From Streptomyces sp. NRRL S-37 (GTDB taxonomy: Bacteria; Actinomycetota; Actinomycetes; Streptomycetales; Streptomycetaceae), in contig NZ_JOIZ01000017.1 of the NCBI RefSeq assembly GCF_000721605.1, positions 186,001 through 250,000 on the forward strand: DNA of 64,000 bases, given 5' to 3'. The position numbers and the translations under genes are program-made. The notes beneath the pieces were generated by a model that was not told the DNA's origin, made no database searches, and saw only the letters and a program-made list of their open reading frames with translations. This document shows, piece by piece, positions 19,688-29,137 of the stretch. Position 1 is the stretch's first letter. The number at the start of each line of letters is the position of its first letter.

Positions 19688-22307
19688 AACCCAGCTCCTT
19701 CAGCCACGCCCCAAACTCTTCCGCCGCGCCCTCGCTGTCCGCCTCCAGCTCCGCCAGCGACACCGCGTACTTCTCGGCCCAGCGGCGGAAGGCCGTGACC
19801 AGTTCGCGGCGGCCTGCGGCAGACATCGCGCCCAGGCGGGTGGAGAGGCCCTCACCGAGGACCTCGAGGACAACGCGCTGTCCGCTGTCCTCGGCCTTGG
19901 CCATCTCAGCCGCCGCCTTCAGCTCCGGCAGGAACTTCGTGTCCAGGGCCGACCGGTGTTTCGAGGCCGCCGTGCGCTCCTTGCGGCGTTGGGTGACCGC
20001 CTTCTCCAGGGCGGCGATCTCCTCAGGGTCGGCCGCCTCGGGTTCCGGCACCTCCCCCTCGGAGGCCTCTTCCTCGTCGCCGTCCGCGTCCGAGGTCGCA
20101 GGCCCCTGCACCTCCGCCAGCCGGGCCACCGCTTCCTTGTATGCCACGTCCGCCTCCGCCAGCGCCGTGTCCGCGCGGGCGACCTCCGCCAGGAACTCGG
20201 GGATGAGGGACCGTACGACCGACTCGTCCAGCGCGCGGCGCTTGTCCGCCGTGGTGACCGTGGACTTGGACCGGCCGCGGCGGGGCCGTCCGCCCTCGCT
20301 CTCGTCCTCGTCGGGGACGACGGGGTTGACCATGGTCTCCACGGTCTCCACCCAGCCGTCGAGCACCCGCTCGTAGCCACCCGCAGCCAGCGCCTTCACG
20401 TCGTACCGCGCGGACGCCCACCAGTCGGCGACGATCCCGTCCGTCTCGTACCGGTCCAGGATGCCGACCGGCTCGATCGCCGCCCGGAAGCCGGCGACCA
20501 GCCGCTCCCGCAACCGCATCGGCTGCCGGTCCACACTCAGGTTCGAGAAATGCTCGGCCTGCTCGGCCCACCACTTCCCGTACGCCTCACCCAGCTCGCG
20601 CTCCTTCGCCACCGCGAGGCCCGGAATGCGCTCGGCCGTGGCGTCAGGCCCCTCCGGCAGGAAGTCGACGTAGTCCTCGTCGTCCGCTCGCGCCGCGAAG
20701 AGCGACGGCAGGTCCACGCCGTAGGCCTCGAAGGCCTCCCTCTTCGCGTCGATCTCCGCCTTCGGCACACCCCCGTACAGGTGCGCGCGCACGTCCTGCG
20801 GCTCCGCGGCCGGCGAGTTGTCGACCCAGCGGCGGATGTTGAGGTTGCAGTCGGCGGCCAGCAGGTCGTCCCTGCTGACGACGCGCGCGTAGCCGTCGAT
20901 CGGGGTCCAGTCGCGGTAGACCGTGACGATCTTCTCGACGTGCTCAGGGCCGAGGACGTTCTGGTTCTTGCCCGGCCGGTACTCGCGGTCGGCGTTGATG
21001 AAGAGGACGTTGCCCTGCCGGTCGCCGTGCTTGCGGTGCGGCTTGCGCAGGATCAGGATGCAGGCCGGGATGCCGGTGCCGTAGAAGAGGTTCGGGCCGA
21101 GGCCGATCACCGCCTCGACGCAGTCGTCCTTCAGCAGTTCCCTGCGGATGTCGCGTTCCTTGCCGCCCCGGAACAGCACGCCGTGCGGCATGACGGTGGC
21201 GGCGACGCCGTCGTGCTCCAGCACGGAGATCATGTGCTGGACGAACATCAGGTCGGCCTTCTTGCCCGTCTCCGGCGCCCAACCCCACTTCATCCGGGTG
21301 CCGTGCGCCTCCTCGGCCTTCTCGACCTCGTCCTTGTCGTAGGGGAGGGAGAAGGGCGGGTTCGACAGCACCTTGGTGAAGGTCCGCAGCTGCTTGCTGC
21401 CGTCCGGCCGCCAGTGCAGCGGCTCGGTGAGGGTGTCGCCGAGCTGGAGATCGAACTCGCGGATGCCGTGCAGCACCATGTTCATGCTGGCCATGGACCA
21501 GGAAGGGCCGTTCTTGTCCTGCCCGTTGACGGACAGCAGCTGCGGCTCCCCGCCGTGCTCCTCGACGTGTTCCCGCGCGGCGATCAGCATGCCGCCCGAG
21601 CCCGCGCAGGGGTCGTAGACGGATTCCCGCTCCTTCGGGTCCACGAGGCGGACCATCATCCGCACGACCTCGCGCGGGGTGTAGAACTCACCGCCGCGCT
21701 GCCCCGCCGAGTCGGCGAAGCGGGCGAGCAGGTACTCGTACGCGGCGCCGAGCATGTCCGGGAACTCGAAGTCCTCGTTGCGCAGCCGGTAGAGGCTGAA
21801 GTGCCGGATCAAGGCGCGCAGTTCGACCGTCGTGAAACGGGACTTGGTGCCGACCGTGTCGTTGAAGGAGATGTGGGAGGTGACGCCCGCCAGCCGTTCG
21901 TTGGAGCCGGTGAGTGCCGCCAGCGCCTGGTCGAGCCCTTCGCCCACCTGCTCGGTGAGGCCGGAGATGCCCGGCTCCGGTTCCGGGACCGGGCCGCCCG
22001 TCTCCAGGGGCTCGTGGTACTTGTGGGGTCCCTTCCACCAGCGTGCCTTCTGGGGCACGTAGAAGACGCGGGGGTAGCTCTCGGGGTCGTCGGCGCGGGC
22101 GAGGGCGTCCTTCTCGTCCCTGCCCGGCTTCTCGAGCTCCGCGTGGTAGATCCGCTCCCACTCCGGCTGGAACTCGTCCGAGGAACGCTTCAGGAAGAGC
22201 ATCCCGAAGATGTAGTCCCGGTACTCGGAGGCGTCCATGCGGCCGCGCAGGATGTCGGCGGCCGAGAACAGATGCCGTTCGAGCTGGGGCAGGGTCAGTC
22301 TGGCCAC
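19677..22307 (-). CDS. hsdM: Type I restriction-modification DNA methyltransferase subunit M
   Basis: HsdM transfers a methyl group from S-adenosylmethionine to adenine in the target. The N-terminal HsdM helical domain begins [35 protein letters not shown]. The methyltransferase motif I is DPCAGSGG near residue 234 and motif IV is NPPF near residue 316; both are intact. At 876 residues it is far longer than a common HsdM (about 500-550). The added C-terminal part, from about residue 600, is charged and rich in helices ([18 protein letters not shown], then a run of acidic residues, then [14 protein letters not shown]), which looks like a long coiled coil. The GTG at 22307 is followed by normal sequence. 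It follows the rloB-like gene by about 106 bp. Confidence 0.93.
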   Translation of the reverse strand: MARLTLPQLERHLFSAADILRGRMDASEYRDYIFGMLFLKRSSDEFQPEWERIYHAELEKPGRDEKDALARADDPESYPRVFYVPQKARWWKGPHKYHEPLETGGPVPEPEPGISGLTEQVGEGLDQALAALTGSNERLAGVTSHISFNDTVGTKSRFTTVELRALIRHFSLYRLRNEDFEFPDMLGAAYEYLLARFADSAGQRGGEFYTPREVVRMMVRLVDPKERESVYDPCAGSGGMLIAAREHVEEHGGEPQLLSVNGQDKNGPSWSMASMNMVLHGIREFDLQLGDTLTEPLHWRPDGSKQLRTFTKVLSNPPFSLPYDKDEVEKAEEAHGTRMKWGWAPETGKKADLMFVQHMISVLEHDGVAATVMPHGVLFRGGKERDIRRELLKDDCVEAVIGLGPNLFYGTGIPACILILRKPHRKHGDRQGNVLFINADREYRPGKNQNVLGPEHVEKIVTVYRDWTPIDGYARVVSRDDLLAADCNLNIRRWVDNSPAAEPQDVRAHLYGGVPKAEIDAKREAFEAYGVDLPSLFAARADDEDYVDFLPEGPDATAERIPGLAVAKERELGEAYGKWWAEQAEHFSNLSVDRQPMRLRERLVAGFRAAIEPVGILDRYETDGIVADWWASARYDVKALAAGGYERVLDGWVETVETMVNPVVPDEDESEGGRPRRGRSKSTVTTADKRRALDESVVRSLIPEFLAEVARADTALAEADVAYKEAVARLAEVQGPATSDADGDEEEASEGEVPEPEAADPEEIAALEKAVTQRRKERTAASKHRSALDTKFLPELKAAAEMAKAEDSGQRVVLEVLGEGLSTRLGAMSAAGRRELVTAFRRWAEKYAVSLAELEADSEGAAEEFGAWLKELGYGR

Positions 22308-22413
22308 GGACCGGTCCTTCGTGCGCCGTCGGGATTCTGGAGAACCCCGGCAGCCTAGTCCGGTCGGCCGGCCCGTAAGAAATCGCCCGTCGGACCGCGG
22401 ACGATTCCCGGCC

Positions 22414-23250
22414 TCACCGGGCCCACGTCTCGTCCTCGACGATCCCCAGGTGGACGAGGAGCCGCCAGACGTCGGTGGACGGGTCGCGCTTGAGCGGGTC
22501 GCAGTTCTCGGCGTGGCCGCTGCGGCGGGTCCATTCCTCGTAGCTCTCGGTACGCGGTCCGGGAATCGGAGCGTGCACGAGGTTCCGGGCCGAGCACGAA
22601 CCGTGCGAGCACAGGCTCACGAGCTTGCGGGCATTGCGTACGGCGTCCTTCTCCCGCCCCAGGAGCGACTGGCCGCGCTGGTCGTCGAGGCCCTTTCCGC
22701 GATCACCGGAGGCCTTGTCGTACTCCGCGAAGCCCTTGGCGTCCCGGTGCTCGCGCAGTCGGCGCAGGACGGTGTCGTTCACGCCTCCCTCCTGGCTGGT
22801 GAACTGCTGGAAGTGCAGGAGCAGCCACAGTTCGAAGGAGGGGTGGGAGAGCGCCACCTGGACGCCCTGGGCTGCGGCCTCACGCATCGCGTCGGGAATG
22901 TCCTGGTCGCGGCTGTCCTGCGCGTCACGGTCGAAGAGCGCCCACTTCTCGTCCGCCGGGTCGGAGGCGGACTCGATCACCTTCTTCACGACCTCGGTGG
23001 GACGCAGCCCGTTCCTGGCCCCGTGGAACTTGAGCAAGAACTTCTTCGGTTCGCCGTAGGTCTTGTTCAGCAGCGCGATGTAGTCCCGTTCGGTCTTCTC
23101 GCCCTCGGCGGCGACGTAGACCACCCGGCGGGACTCGTCCTCGTAGGACTGGGGCGGCCGGCGCAGCGGTCTGGCGTCGTCGGCGTCGCGGCGGCGTCGG
23201 CGGCCTCGCGGCTGGTTCCGGTTCTGGTGGTCCTGTGGTCCCCTGCTCAC
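22414..23250 (-). CDS. rloB: RloB family TOPRIM-like protein
   Basis: This 278-residue protein has the RloB domain. After a basic, low-complexity 30-residue N-terminus comes [19 protein letters not shown], the TOPRIM-like strand with the conserved glutamates. WALFDRDA (the D-x-D motif), [13 protein letters not shown] and ARNLV follow, all typical of the family. TOPRIM-type nucleases in this setting work with an AAA ATPase as an abortive-infection or anti-phage pair. The GTG start overlaps the stop of the ATPase gene by 4 bp (GTGA), so the pair is translationally coupled. The name Rlo stands for R-linked ORF, because these genes occur inside type I restriction loci, exactly as here. The target is unknown. 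Confidence 0.88.
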   Translation of the reverse strand: MSRGPQDHQNRNQPRGRRRRRDADDARPLRRPPQSYEDESRRVVYVAAEGEKTERDYIALLNKTYGEPKKFLLKFHGARNGLRPTEVVKKVIESASDPADEKWALFDRDAQDSRDQDIPDAMREAAAQGVQVALSHPSFELWLLLHFQQFTSQEGGVNDTVLRRLREHRDAKGFAEYDKASGDRGKGLDDQRGQSLLGREKDAVRNARKLVSLCSHGSCSARNLVHAPIPGPRTESYEEWTRRSGHAENCDPLKRDPSTDVWRLLVHLGIVEDETWAR

Positions 23251-24527
23251 GCTGTTGCCCGCAGCCCCTCTTCGATGAGTGCGATCTGCCGTGCGATCTC
23301 GCCGCTGGTCAATCGGGGGACGCCGCCGTAGTGGCCGTGCAGGTAGCGGCGTTCCAGGTTGTCGTCGCGGCGAGCCTTGCGGGCCGCCGTGATCGGGTAG
23401 AGCTGGGATTCGCCGGTGGCGTTCTTGAGGGCGATCCACACCTGGTCGCGGTCGAGCGGCCGCTCCACCACGGACGGGCCCAGCAGGGTCGCGTCGTGCG
23501 TGGTGAAGACCAGCTGCGCGGTGCGCGGGTTGGCCTCCTCGTCCTGGAAGAGGCGGATGACCTCCGCCGCGAGGATCGGGTGGAGGCTGGAGTCGAGTTC
23601 GTCGGCGAGGAGCACCCCGCCCTGGTCCAGGACGTGGAAGAGGGGCCCCAGGAAGGCGAACCAGGCGTGGGTGCCCAAGGACTCCTGGTCCCAGAAGTCC
23701 AGAGGACGGGGAGTGCCGTCAACGCTGCGGTGCAGGAGCTGTACCTCGCCGCTCTCGGGGTCCAGGGTCAGACCGGTGATCCCCAGATCCGCTGCGGCCA
23801 GCATCGCACCGATGCGTTTACGCAGTTCGGCGCCGTTCTTGCGGTCGGTGAGCCGCGTACGGGTCCACTCCGTCCGATGGGGAACATCCGCGCCGGACGT
23901 CACCAGCCAGAGGTTGTCGACGAACCAGCGGTGCACCGCTGAGAGCGCTGGGTGATTGAGCGTGGCTCCGGCTGTCAGGAACAGGGCGTCGGGGCGGGTG
24001 GACGCGACGATCACGTCCTTGTGACCCTTCAACCCGTTGCCGGGGAAGCGGAACTCACCGCCCTCGTCGTCCGGGCGGTCCGCCTCTCGGTCGAACCACA
24101 CCTGGCGCCGCCCGGACGGGTAGGCGTGCAGCCACTCGGCCTCCACCCGGTCGTCGGACAGTTCGAAGCCGTAGGTGTAGCGGACGGGCTGCTTGCCGAG
24201 GAGGAGGTCCACCTCGAAGAGGCTGGTCTCGTCCTGCGCCTCCGAGGCCAGCTCGAACGGCTCCCGTGGCACTCCGGGCCTCTTGCCCCAGTCCGCGAAG
24301 GACTCCAGCACCGCCTTTCGCATGAACCGCAGGGCGTCCAGGACGTTGCTCTTGCCGGAGGCGTTGGCCCCGAAGATGCCGACCGTCGGCAGCACGGACA
24401 CCGGCTTGCCCTCGGAACGGGCGCCGGTCTGCCGGGCGGTGCTCTCGTTGAGTTCCGTGGCCACGAGGGAGAGTTCGGTCTCCTCCCGGATGGACCTGTG
24501 GTTGGCCACCCGAAAACTGAGCAGCAC
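23247..24527 (-). CDS. rloA: AAA15/RloA-type ATPase, partner of RloB
   Basis: This 426-residue ATPase belongs to the ABC-like AAA15/AAA21 group. It opens MLLSFRVANHRSIREETELSL, the classic N-terminus of these defence ATPases. Walker A is GANASGKS (residues 53-60), the Walker B region near residue 303 is VLLADELDSSLHP, and a switch histidine is seen in LVFTTHDATLL. The family pairs with a nuclease: OLD, RloB, DUF4435 or similar. Here the next gene is RloB, overlapping by 4 bp. The GTG at 24527 has GGAGGTC 4 bases upstream. The arrangement is like the lactococcal AbiL pair and loosely like PARIS. It is the promoter-proximal gene of the defence island. Confidence 0.88.
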   Translation of the reverse strand: MLLSFRVANHRSIREETELSLVATELNESTARQTGARSEGKPVSVLPTVGIFGANASGKSNVLDALRFMRKAVLESFADWGKRPGVPREPFELASEAQDETSLFEVDLLLGKQPVRYTYGFELSDDRVEAEWLHAYPSGRRQVWFDREADRPDDEGGEFRFPGNGLKGHKDVIVASTRPDALFLTAGATLNHPALSAVHRWFVDNLWLVTSGADVPHRTEWTRTRLTDRKNGAELRKRIGAMLAAADLGITGLTLDPESGEVQLLHRSVDGTPRPLDFWDQESLGTHAWFAFLGPLFHVLDQGGVLLADELDSSLHPILAAEVIRLFQDEEANPRTAQLVFTTHDATLLGPSVVERPLDRDQVWIALKNATGESQLYPITAARKARRDDNLERRYLHGHYGGVPRLTSGEIARQIALIEEGLRATA

Positions 24528-24566
24528 GGCCGACCTCCAGACGAGGCGGGTACCTGGTTCGCCGCC

Positions 24567-24607
24567 TTAGGCTCCTACGTGCGGGTAATCCGCACGGTCG
24601 AGCCTAA
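24567..24607 (-). terminator. Nested hairpin between mnmA and the defence island
   Basis: TTAGGCTC and GAGCCTAA form an outer 8-bp stem, and inside it CGTGCGG and CCGCACG form a 7-bp stem with a 5-base loop. The two are separated by 3-base internal loops. It lies 80 bases after the mnmA stop and before the rloA start, so it fits an mnmA terminator. It also marks the border of the accessory island. Confidence 0.6.
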
Positions 24608-24686
24608 AACGACTCCTCGGGATACGCCAGAGCTCGTCATCGAACGTTGACCGCATTCTTCCCTCGCCGGGCCCGAAGGAGTGCCT

Positions 24687-25817
24687 TCAGGCCACTCCGG
24701 CCGTCGCCCGCACGGTCGAGGCGATCGTCGCCGAGCCGACCACGCGGGTGCCGTCGTACAGGACGATCGCCTGGCCGGGGGCCACGCCGCGGACGGGCTC
24801 GGCGAAGGACACCTCCAGGGAGCCGTCGACGAGTTCCGCCGTCACCTCGGTCTCGCCGCCGTGGGCGCGCAGCTGGGCGGTGTAGGTGCCGGGGCCGGTG
24901 GGGGCGGCGCCGCACCAGCGGGGCTTGATCGCGGTGAGGGCGGTGACGTCGAGGGCGGCCGCGGGGCCGACGGTGACGGTGTTGGTCACCGGGGAGATGT
25001 CGAGGACGTAGCGGGGCTTGCCGTCGGGGGCGGGGGTGCCGATCCGCAGGCCCTTGCGCTGGCCGATGGTGAAGCCGTACGCGCCCTCGTGGCTGCCGAC
25101 CTTGGTGCCGGACTCGTCGACGATGTCGCCCTCCGCCTTGCCGAGGCGGTTCGCGAGGAAGCCCTGGGTGTCGCCGTCGGCGATGAAGCAGATGTCGTGC
25201 GAGTCGGGCTTCTTGGCGACGGCCAGCCCCCTGCGCTCGGCCTCCGCGCGGATCTCCTCCTTGGTGGTGACCGTGTCACCGAGGGGGAACATCGCGTGGG
25301 CGAGCTGGCGGTCGTCGAGCACGCCGAGGACGTAGCTCTGGTCCTTGGCCATGTCGGAGGCGCGGTGCAGTTCGCGGGTGCCGTCCTCGCGCAGGATCAC
25401 CTGGGCGTAGTGGCCGGTGCAGACCGCGTCGAAGCCGAGCGCCAGCGCCTTGTCCAGCAGGGCGGCGAACTTGATCTTCTCGTTGCAGCGCAGGCACGGG
25501 TTGGGGGTGCGGCCGGCCTCGTACTCGGCGACGAAGTCCTCGACGACGTCCTCGCGGAAGCGGTCGGCGAGGTCCCACACGTAGAACGGGATGCCGATGA
25601 CGTCGGCGGCGCGGCGGGCGTCGCGCGAGTCCTCGATGGTGCAGCAGCCCCGCGCGCCGGTACGGAACGACTGCGGGTTCGCGGAGAGCGCGAGGTGGAC
25701 GCCGGTCACGTCGTGGCCCGCTTCTGCCGCGCGGGCGGCGGCGACGGCGGAGTCGACGCCGCCGGACATGGCGGCCAGGACGCGGAGGGGGCGGGAGCGC
25801 TGCGAGGTCTCAGTCAT
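24687..25817 (-). CDS. mnmA: tRNA-specific 2-thiouridylase MnmA
   Basis: MnmA inserts sulfur at position 2 of the wobble uridine (U34) in tRNA for Lys, Glu and Gln. It uses ATP and persulfide sulfur passed on from a cysteine desulfurase. The 376-residue protein begins with the PP-loop SGGVDS (residues 18-23). The two catalytic cysteines are Cys111 in RCNEKIKF and Cys210 in [10 protein letters not shown]. The tRNA-binding block GHYAQV and the C-terminal beta-barrel domains are present. The ATG at 25817 has GGAGGGG just upstream; a longer open frame exists but has no ribosome site. The cysteine desulfurase gene lies 0.8 kb upstream on the same strand, a logical sulfur donor, though an opposite-strand gene lies between. 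Confidence 0.97.
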   Translation of the reverse strand: MTETSQRSRPLRVLAAMSGGVDSAVAAARAAEAGHDVTGVHLALSANPQSFRTGARGCCTIEDSRDARRAADVIGIPFYVWDLADRFREDVVEDFVAEYEAGRTPNPCLRCNEKIKFAALLDKALALGFDAVCTGHYAQVILREDGTRELHRASDMAKDQSYVLGVLDDRQLAHAMFPLGDTVTTKEEIRAEAERRGLAVAKKPDSHDICFIADGDTQGFLANRLGKAEGDIVDESGTKVGSHEGAYGFTIGQRKGLRIGTPAPDGKPRYVLDISPVTNTVTVGPAAALDVTALTAIKPRWCGAAPTGPGTYTAQLRAHGGETEVTAELVDGSLEVSFAEPVRGVAPGQAIVLYDGTRVVGSATIASTVRATAGVA

Positions 25818-25877
25818 AACCCCTCCAGGGTACGGGGGCGTGGGAACCGCGGCCGCCGGATATCCGTTCCAGATCAC

Positions 25878-26576
25878 ATGGGGGCACAGAAGGCATCCGA
25901 GGACGGGGACCGGCGCATCGGGCGGCGGGCACTGATCGTGGGCGGGGTGGTGGCGGCGGCGGGCACGGCGGCGCTGGCGCGGGACGAGCTGGCGCGGCTG
26001 TGGTGGCGTGTGCCGGGTGTCGAGAAGCCGCGCGAGCAGGGTGTGGTGGACTACGCGGGCGCCCGCTGGGTGGCGGCCTCGGACGCCAACTGGCGCCGCG
26101 CGGACCGGCCGGACGACTTCGGCGTCGACATGGTGATCGTCCATGTCACCCAGGGCAGTTTCGACAGCGCGGTGCAGGCGTTCCAGGACCCGGACCACCA
26201 GGCCGCCTCGCACTACATCGTGGGCCAGGACGGCCGTGTCACCCAGATGATCCGCGAGCTGGACGTGGCCTACCACGCGGGCAACCGCGACTACAACGAG
26301 CGCAGTGTCGGCATCGAGCACGCGGGCTTCGTGGACCGCCCCGAGGACTTCACGGACGAGATGTACGAGGCGTCGGCCCGCCTCACGGCCCGCATATGCG
26401 CCCGCTACGGCATACCGGTCGACCGCGACCACATCATCGGCCACGTCGAGGTCCCGGGCACGGACCACACCGACCCGGGCCCCCACTGGGACTGGGACCG
26501 CTACATGAAGCTGGTCCGCCGCGCCCGCACGATGCAGGCTCGTCCCAGCCCTTCGGCTTCGGCCACGGCGGGCTAG
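25878..26576 (+). CDS. Tat-exported N-acetylmuramoyl-L-alanine amidase
   Basis: This 232-residue protein is a peptidoglycan amidase of the amidase_2 (PGRP-like) group; it cleaves the bond between muramic acid and the stem peptide outside the cell. The N-terminus carries a twin-arginine-type signal ([23 protein letters not shown]), so export by Tat is likely. In the catalytic domain the zinc ligands are seen in VIVHVTQGS, in GIEHAGFV and in PGTDHTDPG. The QDGRVTQMI and DVAYHAGN blocks are typical. The ATG at 25878 has no strong ribosome site, so the mRNA may be leaderless. It is divergent from mnmA (60 bp gap) and its TAG stop overlaps the stop of the cysteine desulfurase on the opposite strand within CTAG. 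Confidence 0.92.
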   Translation: MGAQKASEDGDRRIGRRALIVGGVVAAAGTAALARDELARLWWRVPGVEKPREQGVVDYAGARWVAASDANWRRADRPDDFGVDMVIVHVTQGSFDSAVQAFQDPDHQAASHYIVGQDGRVTQMIRELDVAYHAGNRDYNERSVGIEHAGFVDRPEDFTDEMYEASARLTARICARYGIPVDRDHIIGHVEVPGTDHTDPGPHWDWDRYMKLVRRARTMQARPSPSASATAG

Positions 26577-27742
26577 GTCAGTCCCGCCGCGCGGGCCCGT
26601 TCCACCGCCGGGCCGATGGCCTTGGCCACGGCCTTCACATCGGCCTCCGTGGAGGTGTGGCCCAGGGAGAAACGCAGGGTTCCGCGGGCGAGGTCGGGGT
26701 CCACCCCGGTGGCCAGGAGGACGTGGCTGGGCTGGGCGACGCCGGCGGTGCAGGCGGATCCGGTGGAGCACTCGATGCCCTGGGCGTCCAGGAGGAGCAG
26801 CAGGGAGTCGCCCTCGCAGCCGGGGAAGGTGAAGTGCGCGTTGGCCGGAAGACGCCCCCCGGGCGCGGGGTCGCCGCCGAGGATGGCGTCCGGGACGGCC
26901 TCGTGGACCGCGGTGACCAGGTCGTCGCGCAGCCTGCCGATCTCGCGGGCGAACCACTCCTGCCGCTCGGCGGCGAGCCGCCCGGCGGTCGCGAAGGAGG
27001 CGACGGCCGGGACGTCGAGGGTGCCGGAGCGGACGTGGCGTTCCTGGCCGCCACCGTGGAGGACGGGCACGGGGGTGTGCTCGCGGCCCAGGAGCAGCGC
27101 ACCGATGCCGTACGGGCCGCCGATCTTGTGGCCGGACACGGTCATCGCGGCGAGCCCCGACGCGGCGAAGTCCACCGGGACCTGGCCGAAGGCCTGGACC
27201 GCGTCGGAGTGCAGCGGCACGCCGAACTCGGCGGCGGTCTCGGCGAGTTCGCGGACCGGCAGGATCGTCCCGATCTCGTTGTTGGCCCACATGACGGTGG
27301 CGAGGGCGACATCGTCGGGGTTGCGGGCGATGGCCTCGCGCAGGGCGTCCGGGTGGACCCGGCCGTGGGAGTCGACCGGCAGGTACTCGACGGTGGCGCC
27401 CTCGTGCTCGCCGAGCCAGTGGACGGCGTCGAGGACGGCGTGGTGCTCGACGGGGCCGGCGAGGACCCGGGTGCGGGCCGGGTCCGCGGCGCGGCGGGAC
27501 CAGTAGAGCCCCTTCACGGCGAGGTTGTCGGCCTCGGTCCCGCCGGAGGTGAACACGATCTCGCTGGGCCGGGCGCCGAGGGCCTCGGCGAGGGTTTCGC
27601 GGGCCTCCTCGACGGTGCGCCGGGCGCGGCGGCCGGCCGCGTGGAGGGAGGAGGCGTTGCCGGTGACGCCCAGGTGCGCGGTGAGCGCCTCGACCGCCTC
27701 GGGAAGCATCGGGGTGGTCGCGGCGTGGTCGAGGTAAGCCAT
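26573..27742 (-). CDS. Cysteine desulfurase (IscS/NifS family)
   Basis: This 389-residue PLP enzyme removes sulfur from cysteine to form an enzyme persulfide, feeding tRNA thiolation and other sulfur uses. It begins [12 protein letters not shown], has the HHAVLD motif and the PLP lysine at Lys206 in SGHKIGG. The catalytic cysteine is Cys331 in STGSACTAG, with the flexible loop length of the IscS group. The ATG at 27742 is chosen because the conserved N-terminus starts there; upstream codons do not match the family. Its closeness to mnmA suggests a role as sulfur donor in tRNA modification, which is typical in actinobacteria. It could also serve iron-sulfur assembly. Confidence 0.95.
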   Translation of the reverse strand: MAYLDHAATTPMLPEAVEALTAHLGVTGNASSLHAAGRRARRTVEEARETLAEALGARPSEIVFTSGGTEADNLAVKGLYWSRRAADPARTRVLAGPVEHHAVLDAVHWLGEHEGATVEYLPVDSHGRVHPDALREAIARNPDDVALATVMWANNEIGTILPVRELAETAAEFGVPLHSDAVQAFGQVPVDFAASGLAAMTVSGHKIGGPYGIGALLLGREHTPVPVLHGGGQERHVRSGTLDVPAVASFATAGRLAAERQEWFAREIGRLRDDLVTAVHEAVPDAILGGDPAPGGRLPANAHFTFPGCEGDSLLLLLDAQGIECSTGSACTAGVAQPSHVLLATGVDPDLARGTLRFSLGHTSTEADVKAVAKAIGPAVERARAAGLT

Positions 27743-27811
27743 GGTGGGGCCGATTCTACGGGGCCCCGTGCGGCGGCCACGGATCACGGTTGGCCGGGAT
27801 GTGCCGCCCGC

Positions 27812-28078
27812 TCAGAAGCTCCACGAGATCGTGTGGTCCGCCTGGACGAACACGGCGAGGACGAGGAGGTCGGCCACGCCGAGTCCGAGCCCCAAAAAGG
27901 CCCGGCCGCGTCGGGCCGTGCCCCGCCACAGCGCCACGGCCGCCAGCACGACGGCGGTCGGGCCGAGGACGACGTTGAGGACGAGCAGGCCCAGCAGGCC
28001 CAGGACGAAGGACGCGACGGCCATGCCGTCGGCGTCACGGAAACCGGTGCGTCGGGCGGCCGGTGCGGTCAGATGCAT
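27812..28078 (-). CDS. DUF4190 small membrane protein
   Basis: This 88-residue protein has a DUF4190 signature: DGMAVASFVLGLLGLLVLNVVLGPTAVVLAAVALWRGTARRGRAFLGLGLGVADLLVL. Three hydrophobic stretches predict two to three membrane spans with a short basic loop (WRGTARRGR) between them. The ATG at 28078 has GGGAG about 9 bases upstream. It follows the 55-residue membrane protein gene by 52 bp, so they are probably one transcript, divergent from the TetR gene. The function of the domain is not known to me; it is common in actinobacterial membrane proteins. Confidence 0.82.
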   Translation of the reverse strand: MHLTAPAARRTGFRDADGMAVASFVLGLLGLLVLNVVLGPTAVVLAAVALWRGTARRGRAFLGLGLGVADLLVLAVFVQADHTISWSF

Positions 28079-28130
28079 GGTGATCGGCTCCCACGGTCGG
28101 AGGGACGGGGTTCGGACGGCCCGGTGCGGG

Positions 28131-28298
28131 TCAGTGCGCCGGGCCGCGGCGTCCGCGGCCGTGGCGCTCGCGCAGGGCGAAGACACCGAGCCATACGACG
28201 ATGACGGCACCGGTGACGAGGGAGAAGGAGAGCGGGGCGTGGACGACGGCGCCCAGGACGACGCCCAGCAGGAGCAGCGCTGCGACGAGGAACAGCAT
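28131..28298 (-). CDS. Small hydrophobic protein, 55 residues
   Basis: This 55-residue protein has two membrane segments (MLFLVAALLLLGVVLGAVV and FSLVTGAVIVVWLGVFAL) joined by a short loop, and a basic C-terminal tail (RERHGRGRRG). Small proteins of this form occur widely in Streptomyces; no function is known to me. The ATG at 28298 has GGGGGAT upstream, which decides it over the longer frame starting at 28346. It is the first gene after the TetR operator region, so it and the DUF4190 gene are likely targets of that regulator. Confidence 0.75.
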   Translation of the reverse strand: MLFLVAALLLLGVVLGAVVHAPLSFSLVTGAVIVVWLGVFALRERHGRGRRGPAH

Positions 28299-28318
28299 GG
28301 GTGGATCCCCCAGATTCG

Positions 28319-28346
28319 GTGAACGGTTGTAGCTACAGTTGTTCAC
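28319..28346. promoter_or_regulatory. 28-bp near-palindrome, probable TetR operator
   Basis: The outer arms GTGAAC and GTTCAC and the central TGTAGCTACA form a dyad in which 11 of 14 base pairs match. It lies between the divergent TetR gene and the small membrane protein gene, 66 bases before the TetR start. This is the right place for autoregulation and for control of the divergent pair. Confidence 0.6.
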
Positions 28347-28392
28347 TGAGTTCCCAGGCTAGCGCGGCCCATGACTTTCCCATGACGGAGAA

Positions 28393-28405
28393 CAGTTGTT
28401 AACTG
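28393..28405. promoter_or_regulatory. Second operator-like site before tetR
   Basis: CAGTTGTTAACTG is a perfect dyad of 5-base arms around a 3-base centre. It differs by one base from CAGTTGTTCACTG at 28336-28348 in the first operator. It ends 6 bases before the TetR start codon. Confidence 0.5.
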
Positions 28406-28411
28406 CATGGC

Positions 28412-29056
28412 ATGAGTCACACCCTCGGCGTCCGGCAGGCCCAGAAGTGGAAGACCCGGCGGGCGCTGCTCGACGCGGCGCTGGAGCTGCTGGAGGAGCA
28501 GAGCCTGAGCAGTCTGGGGCTGCGTGAGGTCACCCGTGCGGTGAGGGTGGCGCCGACCGCCTTCTACCGGCACTTCCGGTCCATCGAGGATCTGGGGGTG
28601 GCGCTGGTCGAGGAGGCGCTGGGCGGTCTGCACCCGATGATCCGGACGATCGTGTCCACGACCGGGGACGGTGAGGAACGCGTCGCGCGGGCCGTCGGGC
28701 TGATCGCGGGGCACGTCGACGCGCATCCGGCGCATGTGCGGTTCATCGCCCGGGAGCGGCACGGCGGGGTGCGGGCGGTGCGGGAGGCGATACGGGATCA
28801 GCTCGCGCTGTTCGCCGCGGAGGTGGCGGAGGCGCTGGCGGAGGATCCGGTGTCCGCGGGGTGGGGGGAGGAGGATCTGGCGATGCTGGCTCAGCTGTAC
28901 GTGGATCAGATGCTGGTCACCGCGTCAGCGCTGCTGGAGGCTCCGGCGAGGGAGGCCGGGCGGGAGCGGGTGGTCCGGATGGCCGAGCGTCGGATGCGGT
29001 TGATCGGGATCGGGCGTGCGCACTGGCTGGACGGCGGGGTGGGTGGGGGCGGGTGA
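28412..29056 (+). CDS. TetR-family transcriptional regulator
   Basis: This 214-residue regulator has an N-terminal helix-turn-helix (about residues 15-60; RALLDAALELLEEQSLSSLGLREVTRAVRVAPTAFYRHFRS). A ligand-binding helical domain follows (DGEERVARAVGLIAGHVDAHPAHVRFIARERHGGV). The AFYRHF segment is the family's recognition helix end. The C-terminus is glycine-rich. The divergent small membrane protein genes are its likely targets through the 28-bp operator. The start codon has no strong Shine-Dalgarno, so leaderless translation is possible. The inducing ligand is unknown; fatty-acid regulators of this subfamily (DesT/FabR-like) have operators of the GTGAAC/GTTCAC type, so a link to lipid metabolism is conceivable. 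Confidence 0.92.
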   Translation: MSHTLGVRQAQKWKTRRALLDAALELLEEQSLSSLGLREVTRAVRVAPTAFYRHFRSIEDLGVALVEEALGGLHPMIRTIVSTTGDGEERVARAVGLIAGHVDAHPAHVRFIARERHGGVRAVREAIRDQLALFAAEVAEALAEDPVSAGWGEEDLAMLAQLYVDQMLVTASALLEAPAREAGRERVVRMAERRMRLIGIGRAHWLDGGVGGGG

Positions 29057-29082
29057 GGGGGTTTTTCGCCCCCGCCGCCCCT

Positions 29083-29125
29083 GCCCTCCCCCACTCTCGG
29101 CTTCGCTCGAGCGGGGGCACCCCCG
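29083..29125. terminator. Interspersed hairpin element, copy 2, between convergent genes
   Basis: The core ACTCTCGGCTTCGCTCGAGC is flanked by CCCCC and GGGGG arms. It lies between the convergent TetR and thioesterase genes, where it may terminate both. It is related to the element at 3098-3146. Confidence 0.6.
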
Positions 29126-29137
29126 GCGAGGCTGGAT

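Noticed and set aside
24567..24607. tRNA or small structured RNA gene
   Set aside because: It is only 41 bases long with two stacked stems, lacks any cloverleaf or T-loop pattern and sits where a terminator is expected.
11902..24687. Insertion sequence or integrase as carrier of the island
   Set aside because: I found no transposase, integrase or terminal inverted repeats at either border.
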